Shown here piece by piece: positions 41,484 to 50,046 of a DNA stretch of 52,101 nt. Position 1 is the first letter of the stretch, and each line of letters opens with the position of its first letter. The position numbers and the translations under genes were made by a program. This DNA is from Chitinophagales bacterium (lineage in GTDB: Bacteria; Bacteroidota; Bacteroidia; Chitinophagales; Saprospiraceae), in the NCBI GenBank assembly GCA_013298955.1, contig JAAFJT010000026.1, positions 1-52,101 on the forward strand, in the 5' to 3' direction. The notes under the pieces were generated by a model. It did not search any database and had not been told where the DNA came from. It worked only from the letters and a program-made list of their open reading frames with translations.

Positions 41484-42242
41484 ATGTCTGGTTCTGTAAA
41501 AACAAGTATTCAAGATGGGATTTCAGTGATTACCTTTGCTCATCCTGCGCATAATTCATTGCCTGCCAATCTATTAGCAGATTTGACTGCCGCGATTCAA
41601 GCAGCAGGCAAAGACCCGAATACTGCCTTAATCCTCTTGCAAAGTACAGGCGAAAAGACGTTTTGTGCAGGCGCGAGTTTCGACGAGTTGGCAGCGATTC
41701 GGACGCGGGAACAAGGCAAACAATTTTTTGTAGGTTTTGCAAATGTAATTAATGCAATGCGGACTTGTCCCAAATTCATCGTTGCGCGGGTGCAAGGACG
41801 GGCGATTGGCGGCGGAGTCGGGATTGCGGCGGCGGCGGATTACTGTATCGCTTCGCAAAATGCGACGATTAAGTTGAGCGAATTGGCAATTGGCATTGGT
41901 CCCTTTGTCATCGGACCTGCGGTGGAACGCAAAATGGGTTTGTCCGCTTTCTCCGAATTGGGGATTGCCGCTTTCGAGTGGAGAACCGCGCATTGGGCGA
42001 AACAAAAAGGCTTATTCAATGAAGTTTTTGATACCTTGGAACAGACAGACGCTTATATCAAGCATTTTTGCACGATTTTAAAACAATATCATCCCGCAGC
42101 GATGCGCCAATTGAAACAAATTTTTTGGAAAGATACGGCGCATTGGGATGCATTATTGGCAGAACGGGCGCAAATTTCAGGTGAATTGGTCTTATCCGAA
42201 CCTGCACAACAAGCTATTTTGGCTTTTAAAAAAGTGGTATAA
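41484..42242 (+). CDS. Enoyl-CoA hydratase/isomerase family protein
   Basis: A 252-residue crotonase-fold enzyme. The CoA oxyanion-hole segments are STGEKTFCAGASFDELAA and the glycine-rich VQGRAIGGGVGIAAAADYCIAS. Candidate catalytic glutamates are in IKLSELAIGI and in the SELGIAAFEW helix, so hydratase activity is plausible. The segment between them (GPFVIGPAVERKMG) lacks the usual PGxGGTQRL, which points to the methylglutaconyl-CoA hydratase-like subgroup rather than classical beta-oxidation FadB, but substrate is uncertain. It is convergent with fadD. Confidence 0.9.
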   Translation: MSGSVKTSIQDGISVITFAHPAHNSLPANLLADLTAAIQAAGKDPNTALILLQSTGEKTFCAGASFDELAAIRTREQGKQFFVGFANVINAMRTCPKFIVARVQGRAIGGGVGIAAAADYCIASQNATIKLSELAIGIGPFVIGPAVERKMGLSAFSELGIAAFEWRTAHWAKQKGLFNEVFDTLEQTDAYIKHFCTILKQYHPAAMRQLKQIFWKDTAHWDALLAERAQISGELVLSEPAQQAILAFKKVV

Positions 42243-42246
42243 CAAC

Positions 42247-42306
42247 TTTGGTAGTCGGGCAATTTATTTTCTGCGAATCGCGGGCAATAAATTGCCGACT
42301 ACCAAA
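42247..42306. repeat. Palindrome between convergent crotonase and fadD genes
   Basis: TTTGGTAGTCGGGCAATTTA pairs with TAAATTGCCGACTACCAAA, with one bulged G, around a 20-base loop. An isolated half (AATTGCCCGACTAC) occurs at 48202-48215. Confidence 0.85.
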
Positions 42307-42320
42307 TCGGTTTACACCTG

Positions 42321-43985
42321 TTATTTATCGCGCAATTCGCGGCGCAAAATTTTCCCCACATTGGTTTTCGGCAAATCCTTTCTAAATTCGACATATTTCG
42401 GGACTTTGTACCCTGTCAAATTGGCTTTACAATGTTCAAGCACCTCTTTTTCGGTCAATGAATTATCTTTTTTGACAATAAAGATTTTGGGTACTTCGCC
42501 CGACCTTTCATCGGGTACGCCAATCGCTGCCGATTCCAATACTTTCGGGTGTAATGCCATAACATCCTCAATTTCATTGGGATACACATTAAAACCAGAG
42601 ACCAATATCATATCTTTTTTGCGGTCAACGATTTTAAAATAACCATCTTTGTCCATCAAACCAATATCGCCCGTACTCAACCAGCCGTCTTTCAACACAT
42701 TCGTCGTTTCGTCAGGCCGATTATAATAACCTTTCATCACTTGCGGTCCTTTGACTTGGATTTCGCCTGTACTGCCTGTTGCCAAAGGCGAACCGTCTTC
42801 ATCCACAATCCGCATATCGGTACTCGGCAGGGGCATCCCGATACTATTCAACTTGCCCGACCCATCAAATGGGTTGCAACTCGCGCAAGGCGATGTTTCC
42901 GTCATCCCAAAACCTTCCGCTAACGTACAATTCGTTACTTTTTTCCACTTTTCAGCGACAGCACGCTGCACGGCTGTTCCACCGCCCACTGTCATTTTCA
43001 AACCCGAAAAATCCAAGTTTGCAAAGTCGTCATGGTTCAAAAGGGCATTAAACAAAGTGTTTACGCCCGTCATTGCCGTAATTTTGTATTCTTTAAAGGC
43101 TTTCATCACCGAAGGCAAATCCCGCGCATTGGTTATCAACACATTCAAACCGCCCATCCCAAAAAAGCCTAAACAGTTGACTGTAAACGCAAATATGTGG
43201 TATAAAGGCAGTGGTGAAAGGCAAATTTCCGTCCCTTCTGTAATCGTCGGTGCCATCAAAGCACGCATTTGCATCATGTTGGAAATCAAATTGCGGTGCG
43301 TCAACATCGCGCCTTTGGAAACCCCTGTGGTGCCACCTGTATATTGAAAAGCAATAATATCTTCTGGATTGGTTTTGAACGGTTTAATCGAAAATCGCTT
43401 GCCTGCTTCAATTCCTGCTTTGACCGTTACGGTATTGATTAAATTGAATTTCGGCACCATTTTTTTGACATGGCGCACCATAAAATCAACAATTTTGCCT
43501 TTGACACCCAACATTTCACCAATACTGGTGACCATGACTATCTTAATCGGCGTATCTGCTATAATTTGTTCTAAATTGGCTGCAAAATTTTCTGCAATGA
43601 TAATCGCTTTTGCACCCGAATCGTTGAATTGATGCAACATTTCCCGCGTCGTATATAACGGATTGGTATTCACAATCACCAAACCCGCCCGCACCGCCGC
43701 AAACAAAGCGATGGGATATTGCAACAAATTGGGCATCATCAAAGCGATTTTATCCCCCGGTTCCAACCCGCGACTCTGGAAATACGCCGCTAATTGATTG
43801 GAATAACGGTCAATTTCATCAAAAGTCAACACTTTGCCCATGCACGAGAAGGCAGGACGCGTCCGAAATTTTTTAAAAGTATCATTCAACAAATGGTTGA
43901 GATTCGGATACGCATCAGGGTTGATATTGGCTGGCACGCCTTGTGGATAATTTTTCAACCAAGGGCGCAATTCGGAAGTTATCAT
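42321..43985 (-). CDS. fadD: Long-chain-fatty-acid--CoA ligase
   Basis: A 554-residue adenylate-forming enzyme that activates fatty acids to acyl-CoA. Visible: the P-loop-like AMP motif YTGGTTGVSKGAMLTHRN (about residue 205), the A5 motif AEGFGMTETSP, the A7-A8 region YLSTGDIG-like WLSTGDIGLMDKDGYFKIVDRKKDMI with the FACS signature, and the A10 lysine in LPKTNVGKILRREL. I start at the ATG at 43985 (MITSELRPWLKNYP), the usual N-terminus, since the predicted transcription start lies near 44022. It is not in an operon; the neighbouring crotonase gene converges on it. Confidence 0.95.
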   Translation of the reverse strand: MITSELRPWLKNYPQGVPANINPDAYPNLNHLLNDTFKKFRTRPAFSCMGKVLTFDEIDRYSNQLAAYFQSRGLEPGDKIALMMPNLLQYPIALFAAVRAGLVIVNTNPLYTTREMLHQFNDSGAKAIIIAENFAANLEQIIADTPIKIVMVTSIGEMLGVKGKIVDFMVRHVKKMVPKFNLINTVTVKAGIEAGKRFSIKPFKTNPEDIIAFQYTGGTTGVSKGAMLTHRNLISNMMQMRALMAPTITEGTEICLSPLPLYHIFAFTVNCLGFFGMGGLNVLITNARDLPSVMKAFKEYKITAMTGVNTLFNALLNHDDFANLDFSGLKMTVGGGTAVQRAVAEKWKKVTNCTLAEGFGMTETSPCASCNPFDGSGKLNSIGMPLPSTDMRIVDEDGSPLATGSTGEIQVKGPQVMKGYYNRPDETTNVLKDGWLSTGDIGLMDKDGYFKIVDRKKDMILVSGFNVYPNEIEDVMALHPKVLESAAIGVPDERSGEVPKIFIVKKDNSLTEKEVLEHCKANLTGYKVPKYVEFRKDLPKTNVGKILRRELRDK

Positions 43986-44028
43986 AAACGATATGGTAAA
44001 TGTGGTAAATAAATGTTGCAATCAACTA

Positions 44029-44058
44029 CAAAGATAGGAATTGTTTTGAAAAAACCAA
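44029..44058 (-). promoter_or_regulatory. fadD promoter
   Basis: Minus strand: TTG at 44058-44056, 19 bases, then TATCTTTG (44036-44029), a full Bacteroidota-type -33/-7 pair. The leader to the ATG at 43985 is about 35 bases. Confidence 0.6.
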
Positions 44059-44094
44059 TCCTAATTCAGACCGTCAGCACATTCAACCCCTATT

Positions 44095-44865
44095 TTATTC
44101 TGCCATTTTATTTAAAACGCTCAATTGCGCACCGTAGGCTTTGGAAATATTTTCTTTGTTGAAAACAGTTGCCACATCGCCTGCCGCAATCAATCGTTGA
44201 TTCAATAAAATCACCTTATCGAAATTGGCTTCAACGGTCGATAAATCGTGGTGAACGACTAAAATCGTTTTCCCCTGTGCCGCCAACCGTTTCAAAATTT
44301 GGAAAATTTTAGCTTCGGTCGTCACATCGACTCCGACAAAAGGTTCATCCAAAAAGAAAATATCGGCTTGTTGACACAAGGCGCGAGCAATAAAAACGCG
44401 TTGTTGCTGCCCGCCTGACAATTCTCCAATCTGCCTATCTTTCAAATGTTCCATTCCAATTTCGCGTAAAGCATTCATTGTCAATGCTTTATCATGCTCT
44501 TTTTGCGTTTGTTGAGCAGATGATTTAAAAAAAAAGTCCCATGAAAACGTTTTTTGATGAGGATAACGCCCCGTTTGCACAATATCCCAAACGGTTGCGG
44601 GAAACGTCCAATCCACATCATTTTTTTGAGGAATGTACGCAACGCGTTGACGTTGTGTCTGAATAGAGGTTCCCCAAAATGCAATATCGCCCGCAGTCGG
44701 AGTAGTTAAACCCAACATCGCACCGAATAAAGTGGATTTGCCTGCCCCATTTGGACCAACAACTGCGTATAATTTGCCTGCTTCAATGTCTAAAAAAATA
44801 TTGGTCAAAACCCGTTTTCTATCATACGAAACGGATAAACCTTTGATTGTGATGATATTACTCAT
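44095..44865 (-). CDS. Metal-type ABC transporter ATP-binding protein
   Basis: A 256-residue nucleotide-binding subunit of the Mn/Zn/Fe-chelate group, shown by AYIPQKNDVDWTFPATVWD after the Q-loop. Walker A GPNGAGKST (37-45), signature LSGGQ (149-153), Walker B IFFLDEPFVGVD and H-loop VVHHD are all intact. No permease or metal-binding lipoprotein is adjacent in the window, so the rest of the transporter is elsewhere. Its ATG (44865) overlaps the BatE-like stop by four bases (ATGA), which means translational coupling to an unrelated gene. Confidence 0.9.
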   Translation of the reverse strand: MSNIITIKGLSVSYDRKRVLTNIFLDIEAGKLYAVVGPNGAGKSTLFGAMLGLTTPTAGDIAFWGTSIQTQRQRVAYIPQKNDVDWTFPATVWDIVQTGRYPHQKTFSWDFFFKSSAQQTQKEHDKALTMNALREIGMEHLKDRQIGELSGGQQQRVFIARALCQQADIFFLDEPFVGVDVTTEAKIFQILKRLAAQGKTILVVHHDLSTVEANFDKVILLNQRLIAAGDVATVFNKENISKAYGAQLSVLNKMAE

Positions 44866-45602
44866 ATCTTTTCGATAAGATTTAAAGTGAGCCAACCTTG
44901 TTCCCCATTCGACAGTTGCACTTTGTACCAACTCCCGATTTTATCTAAAATAATAACTTTTACGCCTTCGCCTAAGGTTTCTATGGTAGAACCCAATTCA
45001 TCGGGCGCACTCCGCACAATGCTATTTTCGACCATGACGACCGCGCTTTTGCTGTCTGTCAAGGCAGCCCGATTGCTACGTGCTGCTAAAAAAGCGATTA
45101 AACTCAGTGGTAATAACACGGTTCCCGCGATAAAACCGCCTTTTTTTTGTTCCCGCGCCACTGCTAACAGCCACAAACAGCCGCCCGCAATGCCCGCCCA
45201 AAGGAACAATAACGACCAAACGCTCCAAGCATCCACCGACATAAAACGGCGTAAACCATCCCACCACCGCCGTAAAAAGAAGGCTTGAATCTGCTCAGGC
45301 TCATTTTGTACCTTATCGCGCACCAAATTAAGGTTGTACGCGACATCCGCATTTGCCCCATATAATAAAGCGCGTTCATAGTTCAAAATCGACTTGCCTA
45401 ATTGATTTTGTTTAAAATACGCATTCCCAAGATTATAATATAATTCTGGTGAAACCTTATTTTGTTTCAAAAGAGCCTCATATTTTTGAGTGGCTTGCGC
45501 AAAATTGCCATTTTTATAATCATTATTAGCCTCTTGAAAAGCAGGATTTGCCGTTGCAAACAAAGGCATTGAAAAACAAAGTATCCAAATCAGATGACGC
45601 AT
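44862..45602 (-). CDS. BatE-like TPR and SH3-domain membrane protein
   Basis: A 246-residue protein: signal peptide (about 1-19), two or three TPR repeats (about 20-105; FQEANNDYKNGNFAQATQKY, LYYNLGNAYFKQNQLGKSI), two membrane spans (about 130-155 and 160-180), and a C-terminal bacterial SH3 domain (about 190-246; SIVRSAPDELGSTIETLGEG, then WYKVQLSNGEQGWLTLNLI). This is the domain order of BatE from the Bacteroidota bat (aerotolerance) operon, but no batA-D genes are nearby. It is the first gene of a two-gene unit with the metal-type ABC ATPase. Confidence 0.85.
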   Translation of the reverse strand: MRHLIWILCFSMPLFATANPAFQEANNDYKNGNFAQATQKYEALLKQNKVSPELYYNLGNAYFKQNQLGKSILNYERALLYGANADVAYNLNLVRDKVQNEPEQIQAFFLRRWWDGLRRFMSVDAWSVWSLLFLWAGIAGGCLWLLAVAREQKKGGFIAGTVLLPLSLIAFLAARSNRAALTDSKSAVVMVENSIVRSAPDELGSTIETLGEGVKVIILDKIGSWYKVQLSNGEQGWLTLNLIEKI

Positions 45603-45623
45603 ATTTTTGTAATTTTTAAGCTG

Positions 45624-45631
45624 CAAATTTA
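45624..45631 (-). promoter_or_regulatory. -7 element for the BatE-like operon
   Basis: Reads TAAATTTG on the minus strand, 22 bases from the ATG at 45602. Confidence 0.4.
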
Positions 45632-45668
45632 AATTTTATTTTGATTCGATTTAAATAAAATCAAAACA

Positions 45669-45700
45669 TTTGGTCAAACAAAGGTTTCGCCGTAATTTCG
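45669..45700 (+). promoter_or_regulatory. Promoter of the 43-residue membrane protein
   Basis: TTTG at 45669-45672, 20 bases, then TAATTTCG at 45693-45700 (one mismatch to TAnnTTTG). Transcription would start near 45708, about 60 bases before the ATG. Confidence 0.45.
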
Positions 45701-45770
45701 CACCGCGTTTGCGGCTGATTCCAGCCAACTTTTTTAAACAATTTTTTTTAAAAATTTTTATTCTAAGATT

Positions 45771-45902
45771 ATGAGCAGTAACAGTCCGATTGACAATAAT
45801 TACGGTAAAAAAGGCTATTGCATGATGTATTTTGCTATCTTTTTCATTTTGTTGGTGTTGACCATTGTAATGGTTTATAACCGAAATGGTTCTTTTTTGT
45901 AA
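45771..45902 (+). CDS. Small single-span membrane protein, 43 residues
   Basis: ATG at 45771 opens MSSNSPIDNNYGKKGYCMMY, followed by a hydrophobic span FAIFFILLVLTIVMVY and a short NRNGSFL end. It is shorter than usual gene-calling limits, yet it has its own promoter, a hydrophilic N-terminus with an N-in topology signal (KK before the span), and a palindrome immediately after its stop codon, as real genes here do. No family recognised; function unknown. Confidence 0.6.
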   Translation: MSSNSPIDNNYGKKGYCMMYFAIFFILLVLTIVMVYNRNGSFL

Positions 45903-45912
45903 TGCGTAATCA

Positions 45913-45970
45913 ATTGATTTTCACCACAAAAGCAATTATAATTTAAAAATACTTTTGTGGTGAAATCAAT
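45913..45970. repeat. Palindrome overlapping the PagL-like stop codon
   Basis: ATTGATTTTCACCACAAAAG pairs with CTTTTGTGGTGAAATCAAT (one extra T) around an 18-base AT-rich loop. It contains the stop codon of the minus-strand gene (45966-45968) and lies 10 bases after the small membrane protein gene. Confidence 0.85.
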
Positions 45971-47084
45971 GTTTCCAATCCAAACCCATGCCGATAGAGC
46001 CGTATTCTGCGGTGAAGCGGTGGGCTTTGAGATACACGCCTCCGAAAGCGCGCATGCCTTTCCATGACGGCGCGTAATAGCGTAAACCCAATTTATTGAA
46101 CCATGCGCCCGGTTTCGTATAGAAATTGCCTACATACGTACCTGTCTGTAAATAAATGCTGGTGTTGCCAAACCATTGTTCGTGCGCCAAAAAAGGGGCG
46201 AATCGGGTGGCTTCCAAACGCGCCTCTGCCGCCGTATGTACATTTAACGCATGTAAACTAAATTCATATACTGCCCGATTTTGCTCATAATCCATGCCCA
46301 CATACCAGCGCGTACTCGGGTTGCGCTCATACATGCCTGCAATCGTTTCGATGTAAATCGGATATTTGGGTCCATCGGGCAATTGCGATGCAACCCAAGC
46401 TATATCACTCTTGATTTGAATGCCCCAATGACGTATTACTTTGTCATTCAAGGAATTATGATGTATAAAATCATTGAATGTCAAAGGATGAGGTGTGTAT
46501 TGAACGCCTGCTGTGGCGGCAATAAGGTTGATACCATAGTTGGGCAATTGCCGCGAACCATTGGAAAAGTGGCTAAAACTGAACCCGCCAAAACTTTTCC
46601 AATGAGCATTCAAGGGTAATGTCGCTATCCATTTAAATTGAGTCAAATTATTCCAATGCGAACCGACCGCGTTATTCAACGGATTGGTCAATGTATTGTA
46701 TGGGCGCGAAACCCACCCCACCCCAGAACCAATCACCATATCGGCACGCAGCGTTTTATAGGAAAACATTTTTAAATTCAAGGTCGGATACAATGCCAAA
46801 CCTGTCCCTAAAATAGATGGGTCTCCAAAATTATAATACAAAAAAGACGCGCCTAACAAGGGATAATTTTGTCTTTCATGCCAAGCCGCTTTCCCATATC
46901 GTTGATAATTATAATGCAATTCCGCGCCTATGCTGATAGATGGCACTTCAAAAGTCAATTTTGAAGTATGTTTCAAGACTTTGCCGATGTGTATCGTTGG
47001 TTCAAGGGAAAAACCTTTGGGGATTTGCCCTCCTGCGAACTGATAGCTTATTAAAAAAAAGAAAAGATTCCAATGTTTAAACAT
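45966..47084 (-). CDS. Acyloxyacyl hydrolase / lipid A 3-O-deacylase (PagL-like)
   Basis: A 372-residue outer-membrane enzyme predicted to remove the 3-linked acyl chain from lipid A. Signal peptide (1-20); then beta strands with the family active site SHFSNGSRQLPNYGIN, in which H172, S174 and N175 and the following PN.G.N match the PagL block H-x-S-N. Usual PagL proteins are about 170-200 residues; this one has a C-terminal extension (about 200-372) of further strands, common in Bacteroidota homologues. Deacylation alters how the envelope is sensed by hosts and predators. It is monocistronic. Confidence 0.85.
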   Translation of the reverse strand: MFKHWNLFFFLISYQFAGGQIPKGFSLEPTIHIGKVLKHTSKLTFEVPSISIGAELHYNYQRYGKAAWHERQNYPLLGASFLYYNFGDPSILGTGLALYPTLNLKMFSYKTLRADMVIGSGVGWVSRPYNTLTNPLNNAVGSHWNNLTQFKWIATLPLNAHWKSFGGFSFSHFSNGSRQLPNYGINLIAATAGVQYTPHPLTFNDFIHHNSLNDKVIRHWGIQIKSDIAWVASQLPDGPKYPIYIETIAGMYERNPSTRWYVGMDYEQNRAVYEFSLHALNVHTAAEARLEATRFAPFLAHEQWFGNTSIYLQTGTYVGNFYTKPGAWFNKLGLRYYAPSWKGMRAFGGVYLKAHRFTAEYGSIGMGLDWKH

Positions 47085-47109
47085 TATTTTTGTCGCGTTT
47101 TTAATGTTT

Positions 47110-47198
47110 TGAATTAGGATTTTTAGGATTCAAAGGATTCAAAGGATTGATTTTTCAATCCTTTGAATCCTAAAAAAAATCCTTTGAATCCTAATTCA
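47110..47198. repeat. Palindrome of TAGGATT/CAAAGGATT modules
   Basis: TGAATTAGGATTTTTAGGAT followed by two CAAAGGATT units pairs with two AATCCTTTG units and ATCCTAATTCA, arms of about 41 bases with small slips. It lies in the divergent region between the PagL-like and YCF48-like genes and is close kin to 1033-1146. Confidence 0.85.
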
Positions 47199-47225
47199 GA
47201 CCTTTACCTTAAAAATGATTTTGCA

Positions 47226-48194
47226 ATGATGACTCCTAAAAATATTGTTTTTAGCGCAATAACCCTATTTTATTTGTTTTTATGCGCCTGTGGCAAAGAA
47301 AAAATAGCATTGCAATGGACAGAACAAGTCACGCACACGAATCTTGAATTAAACAATATTCATTTTCGAGATGCGCAAAATGGGATTGCGACAGGCGGCA
47401 ATAGTTGGTATCAATCCATCCTCCTCAAAACCGCAGACGGCGGCAACACTTGGCAAAGCATTGATACCGCTTCCAAATTGCAAACCTTTTTTGGCTGTGG
47501 CGTGAGCGCGGAAGGGTCGATTTTTGCATTGAGTTTCAATGGATACCTCTTTCGGATGCGCCCGCAAGATACACATTTTATGGAAATGCGCCATACTTGG
47601 TGGCACACTTGGCGTGATGTCGCTTTTTGGCAAGATAAGCATGGGATTATCGTTGGCGGGCAAGGTTGGCAAGAGGGCAGAATTGCGCGATTGGATACCG
47701 ATTTCAATGTGATTCAATTAGATACATTTAAACAAGAATTATCATCTGTTTGTTTTTCGGATGATTCAACTGTACATGCAGTGGGTTATGGGACGGTTTT
47801 GCGTTCCTCAAATCGGGGCAAAACGTGGGTTCGGAACGCGCTTAAAGGTGATTTTTTTCGCTCGGTCTGCTTTCCGAATACGCAAATTGGTTACACGGTT
47901 GGTTCATCAGGTACGATTGCGAAAACGACCGATGGCGGGATTTCTTGGGTCAAATTGCGCGATGGCGAAGCCTTAGGCACTTCTAATCAACCGTTTTTGA
48001 ATGTTTTTTTTACAGATGTGCATCACGGATATATTGTTGGGGAAGGCGGATTGTGTTGGCGCACGAGCAATGGCGGGGCAGATTGGCAGGTGATGACGGG
48101 ATTGCCGAAACGCGATTTGCATAGTATTTTCGGGCGCGACGGGGCAGGTTGGATAGCGGGTTCGGAAGGAACGATATTGCATTTTGTGGAATAA
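47226..48194 (+). CDS. YCF48-like beta-propeller lipoprotein
   Basis: A 322-residue lipoprotein (signal MMTPKNIVFSAITLFYLFLC with lipobox around FLCAC) followed by a propeller of repeated units such as NNIHFRDAQNGIATGG...TADGGNTW and VCFPNTQIGYTVGSSGTIAKTTDGG. The repeats match the YCF48/photosystem II stability factor and BNR-type glycoside-hydrolase-like propellers widely used in Bacteroidota surface proteins. No catalytic site is seen. I start at the ATG at 47226; an upstream in-frame start would cross the palindrome. Confidence 0.88.
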   Translation: MMTPKNIVFSAITLFYLFLCACGKEKIALQWTEQVTHTNLELNNIHFRDAQNGIATGGNSWYQSILLKTADGGNTWQSIDTASKLQTFFGCGVSAEGSIFALSFNGYLFRMRPQDTHFMEMRHTWWHTWRDVAFWQDKHGIIVGGQGWQEGRIARLDTDFNVIQLDTFKQELSSVCFSDDSTVHAVGYGTVLRSSNRGKTWVRNALKGDFFRSVCFPNTQIGYTVGSSGTIAKTTDGGISWVKLRDGEALGTSNQPFLNVFFTDVHHGYIVGEGGLCWRTSNGGADWQVMTGLPKRDLHSIFGRDGAGWIAGSEGTILHFVE

Positions 48195-48201
48195 CCCAGC
48201 A

Positions 48202-48361
48202 ATTGCCCGACTACAAGCATTTTGCGCAAGAATGATTTGTCAAAAAAAAATGATAAAGTTGCATAGTTGGCTAAAAATGCTCACATTTGCACTTCATTTT
48301 GCCGCTAAGGTTTCGGAAACCTGCGGCTAAGGTTTCGGAAACCTTGAAGGTTTCCGAAACC
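48202..48361. repeat. Half palindrome and GGTTTCGGAAACC cluster
   Basis: 48202-48215 matches one arm of 42247-42306. At 48307-48321, 48330-48344 and 48349-48361 are three copies of a short palindrome GGTTTCGGAAACC (third inverted, with CC in the middle), two of them preceded by GCGGCTAA or GCCGCTAA. The gap between the YCF48-like gene and the esterase holds nothing else of note. Confidence 0.75.
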
Positions 48362-48439
48362 GACTCAATACCAATAAAAATCAGGCATTACAATGTCACA
48401 AAAAAAGAAAAAAGGCTTTTTCTTTTAAGAATGCATTGT

Positions 48440-48447
48440 TAACTTTG
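48440..48447 (+). promoter_or_regulatory. -7 element for the SGNH esterase gene
   Basis: TAACTTTG, 20 bases upstream of the ATG at 48467; the leader would be very short (about 13 bases). Confidence 0.5.
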
Positions 48448-48466
48448 CTGTGTCGAAAAAACAAAG

Positions 48467-49141
48467 ATGAATAAATTACTTTTTTGTTCAATGCTATCCC
48501 TTGTTGGCGTGAGTTGCCAACAAAATCAGCCCAAAATAGATAAATCAGCCACCACAGCGTCCAAAAAAGCGACGAATTATTCCAAAAATATTATTTTTTT
48601 TGGTAATAGTTTGACCGCAGGTTATGGGCTTAGTGAGGTTTCAAATGGATTTGTATCGCTGATTCAGCAGCGAGTGGATTCGCTTGGCTTGCCCTACAAG
48701 TGTGTCAATGCAGGGCTTAGTGGCGAAACAACCGCAGGTGGTGCGAATCGGGTGGATTGGATTTTGCAACAAAAAGTGGATGTTTTTGTCTTGGAACTCG
48801 GTGGCAATGATGCTTTGCGCGGGATACAACCGCCTGTGAGTATTCAAAACTTGCAAGCGATTATTGATAAAGTCAAAGCGAAACATCCTGCGGCGCAAAT
48901 CGTGTTGGCAGGTATGGAAGCTCCCCGAAACATGGGCAAAACTTATACAGATGCATTCCATGACATGTATAATAAATTGGCGACGCAGAATAAAATTTTG
49001 TTAGTGCCGTTTATTTTGGAAGGGGTTGCGGGGATTGCAACCTTGAATCAAGGTGATGGTATCCATCCAAATGAGGCTGGAAACCGCATCATTGTTGAAA
49101 ATTTGTGGCAATACTTGCAAAAGGTACTGTTACCGTCGTAA
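48467..49141 (+). CDS. SGNH/GDSL arylesterase-type lipoprotein (TesA-like)
   Basis: A 224-residue lipoprotein (lipobox VGVSC, C17) with an SGNH hydrolase domain. Block I FFGNSLTAGYGL with the nucleophile S48 (a GNS rather than GDS form), block II glycine in NAGLSGETT, block III GGND (112-115), and block V DGIHPNEAG (D197, H200) are all present, so it should be an active esterase or thioesterase/lysophospholipase in the periplasm. The TesA-like group acts on acyl-CoA or lysophospholipid; the natural substrate is unknown. Confidence 0.93.
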   Translation: MNKLLFCSMLSLVGVSCQQNQPKIDKSATTASKKATNYSKNIIFFGNSLTAGYGLSEVSNGFVSLIQQRVDSLGLPYKCVNAGLSGETTAGGANRVDWILQQKVDVFVLELGGNDALRGIQPPVSIQNLQAIIDKVKAKHPAAQIVLAGMEAPRNMGKTYTDAFHDMYNKLATQNKILLVPFILEGVAGIATLNQGDGIHPNEAGNRIIVENLWQYLQKVLLPS

Positions 49142-49430
49142 TTTTGTTGCGTCACAAAGAAAAGGAGGCATTTCACCTTCTTAAAATGAAGCCAAACGAT
49201 GATTTTAGGTGCAAAATTTAATTTTTTTTAAAAACATTTTATCAAATATAATTCTGTGTCGTTAAAGCACTTGTTCAGAAAAGGGTCATTTTAATCTTAT
49301 TTGTATTAATAAAATGTTAATTTTTTGTAAATAAGTATATTTTATTCTGAAAAACAAGATATTTGTAAAAATAATGAAAAATCAATTAATCAGTTTATAA
49401 AAATATTTTAGGACACACTATAAAACAATC

Positions 49431-49901
49431 ATGGTTATGAGGATTAAAACAGCTTTTTTCACCCTTGCAGTGATGCTTTTGTTTGGTACTTTTGCGTCAG
49501 CTCAGTTGGCAGAACCCGTTAAATGGTCTTTTAAGGCACAACCGCTTGTTGGGAATGAGTATGAAGTGACCTTGACGGCGGATATCGCAGAAGGTTGGTT
49601 TTTGTATTCACAATATTTGTCAAGTGATGATGGGCCCATTCGCACTACCATTCAATTTGAAAAGCATCCCGCGCTTGAATTGAAAGGCAAAACAGAAGAA
49701 AATGGTCATAAAAAAGAAGGTTACGACCAAATGTTTGGTATGAACGTCATTAAATTTACGGGCAAAACGCAATTTACTCAAAAAATCGTGGTCAAAGCAG
49801 CCGATTTGCATTTAGTACGCGGGACGTTACAATATATGACTTGCAATGGTCAAATGTGTATGCCGCCAAAAGACATTCGTTTTAAAGTTAATTTAAAATA
49901 A
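49431..49901 (+). CDS. DsbD N-terminal (alpha) domain-like secreted protein
   Basis: A 156-residue protein with a signal peptide (to about residue 25, ending FASAQ) and one immunoglobulin-like domain of the protein-disulfide reductase DsbD alpha type. The redox pair is in YMTCNGQMCMPP, at the spacing found in DsbD alpha. It lacks the membrane beta domain and the gamma thioredoxin domain, so it is a free-standing acceptor domain that would need a separate CcdA/DsbD for electrons. An alternative ATG lies two codons later. Followed by an intrinsic terminator. Confidence 0.88.
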   Translation: MVMRIKTAFFTLAVMLLFGTFASAQLAEPVKWSFKAQPLVGNEYEVTLTADIAEGWFLYSQYLSSDDGPIRTTIQFEKHPALELKGKTEENGHKKEGYDQMFGMNVIKFTGKTQFTQKIVVKAADLHLVRGTLQYMTCNGQMCMPPKDIRFKVNLK

Positions 49902-49926
49902 TTTGTTTTGAATAATGATAAAATAC

Positions 49927-49968
49927 AAAAAAGGAATCTAAACCGAATGGTTTTAGATTCCTTTTTTC
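49927..49968 (+). terminator. Intrinsic terminator after the DsbD alpha-like gene
   Basis: AAAAAAGGAATCTAAAACC-like stem (GGAATCTAAA / TTTAGATTCC) with a short loop, flanked by A-runs and six T (49962-49967). Also reads well as a bidirectional terminator. Confidence 0.75.
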
Positions 49969-50046
49969 GATTTTGTGGTTTGCGAAATGATGCGTTTATT
50001 TGCAACGGGTTTACGCAAAAGATGCCCTAAATTTCAATACCATTAT

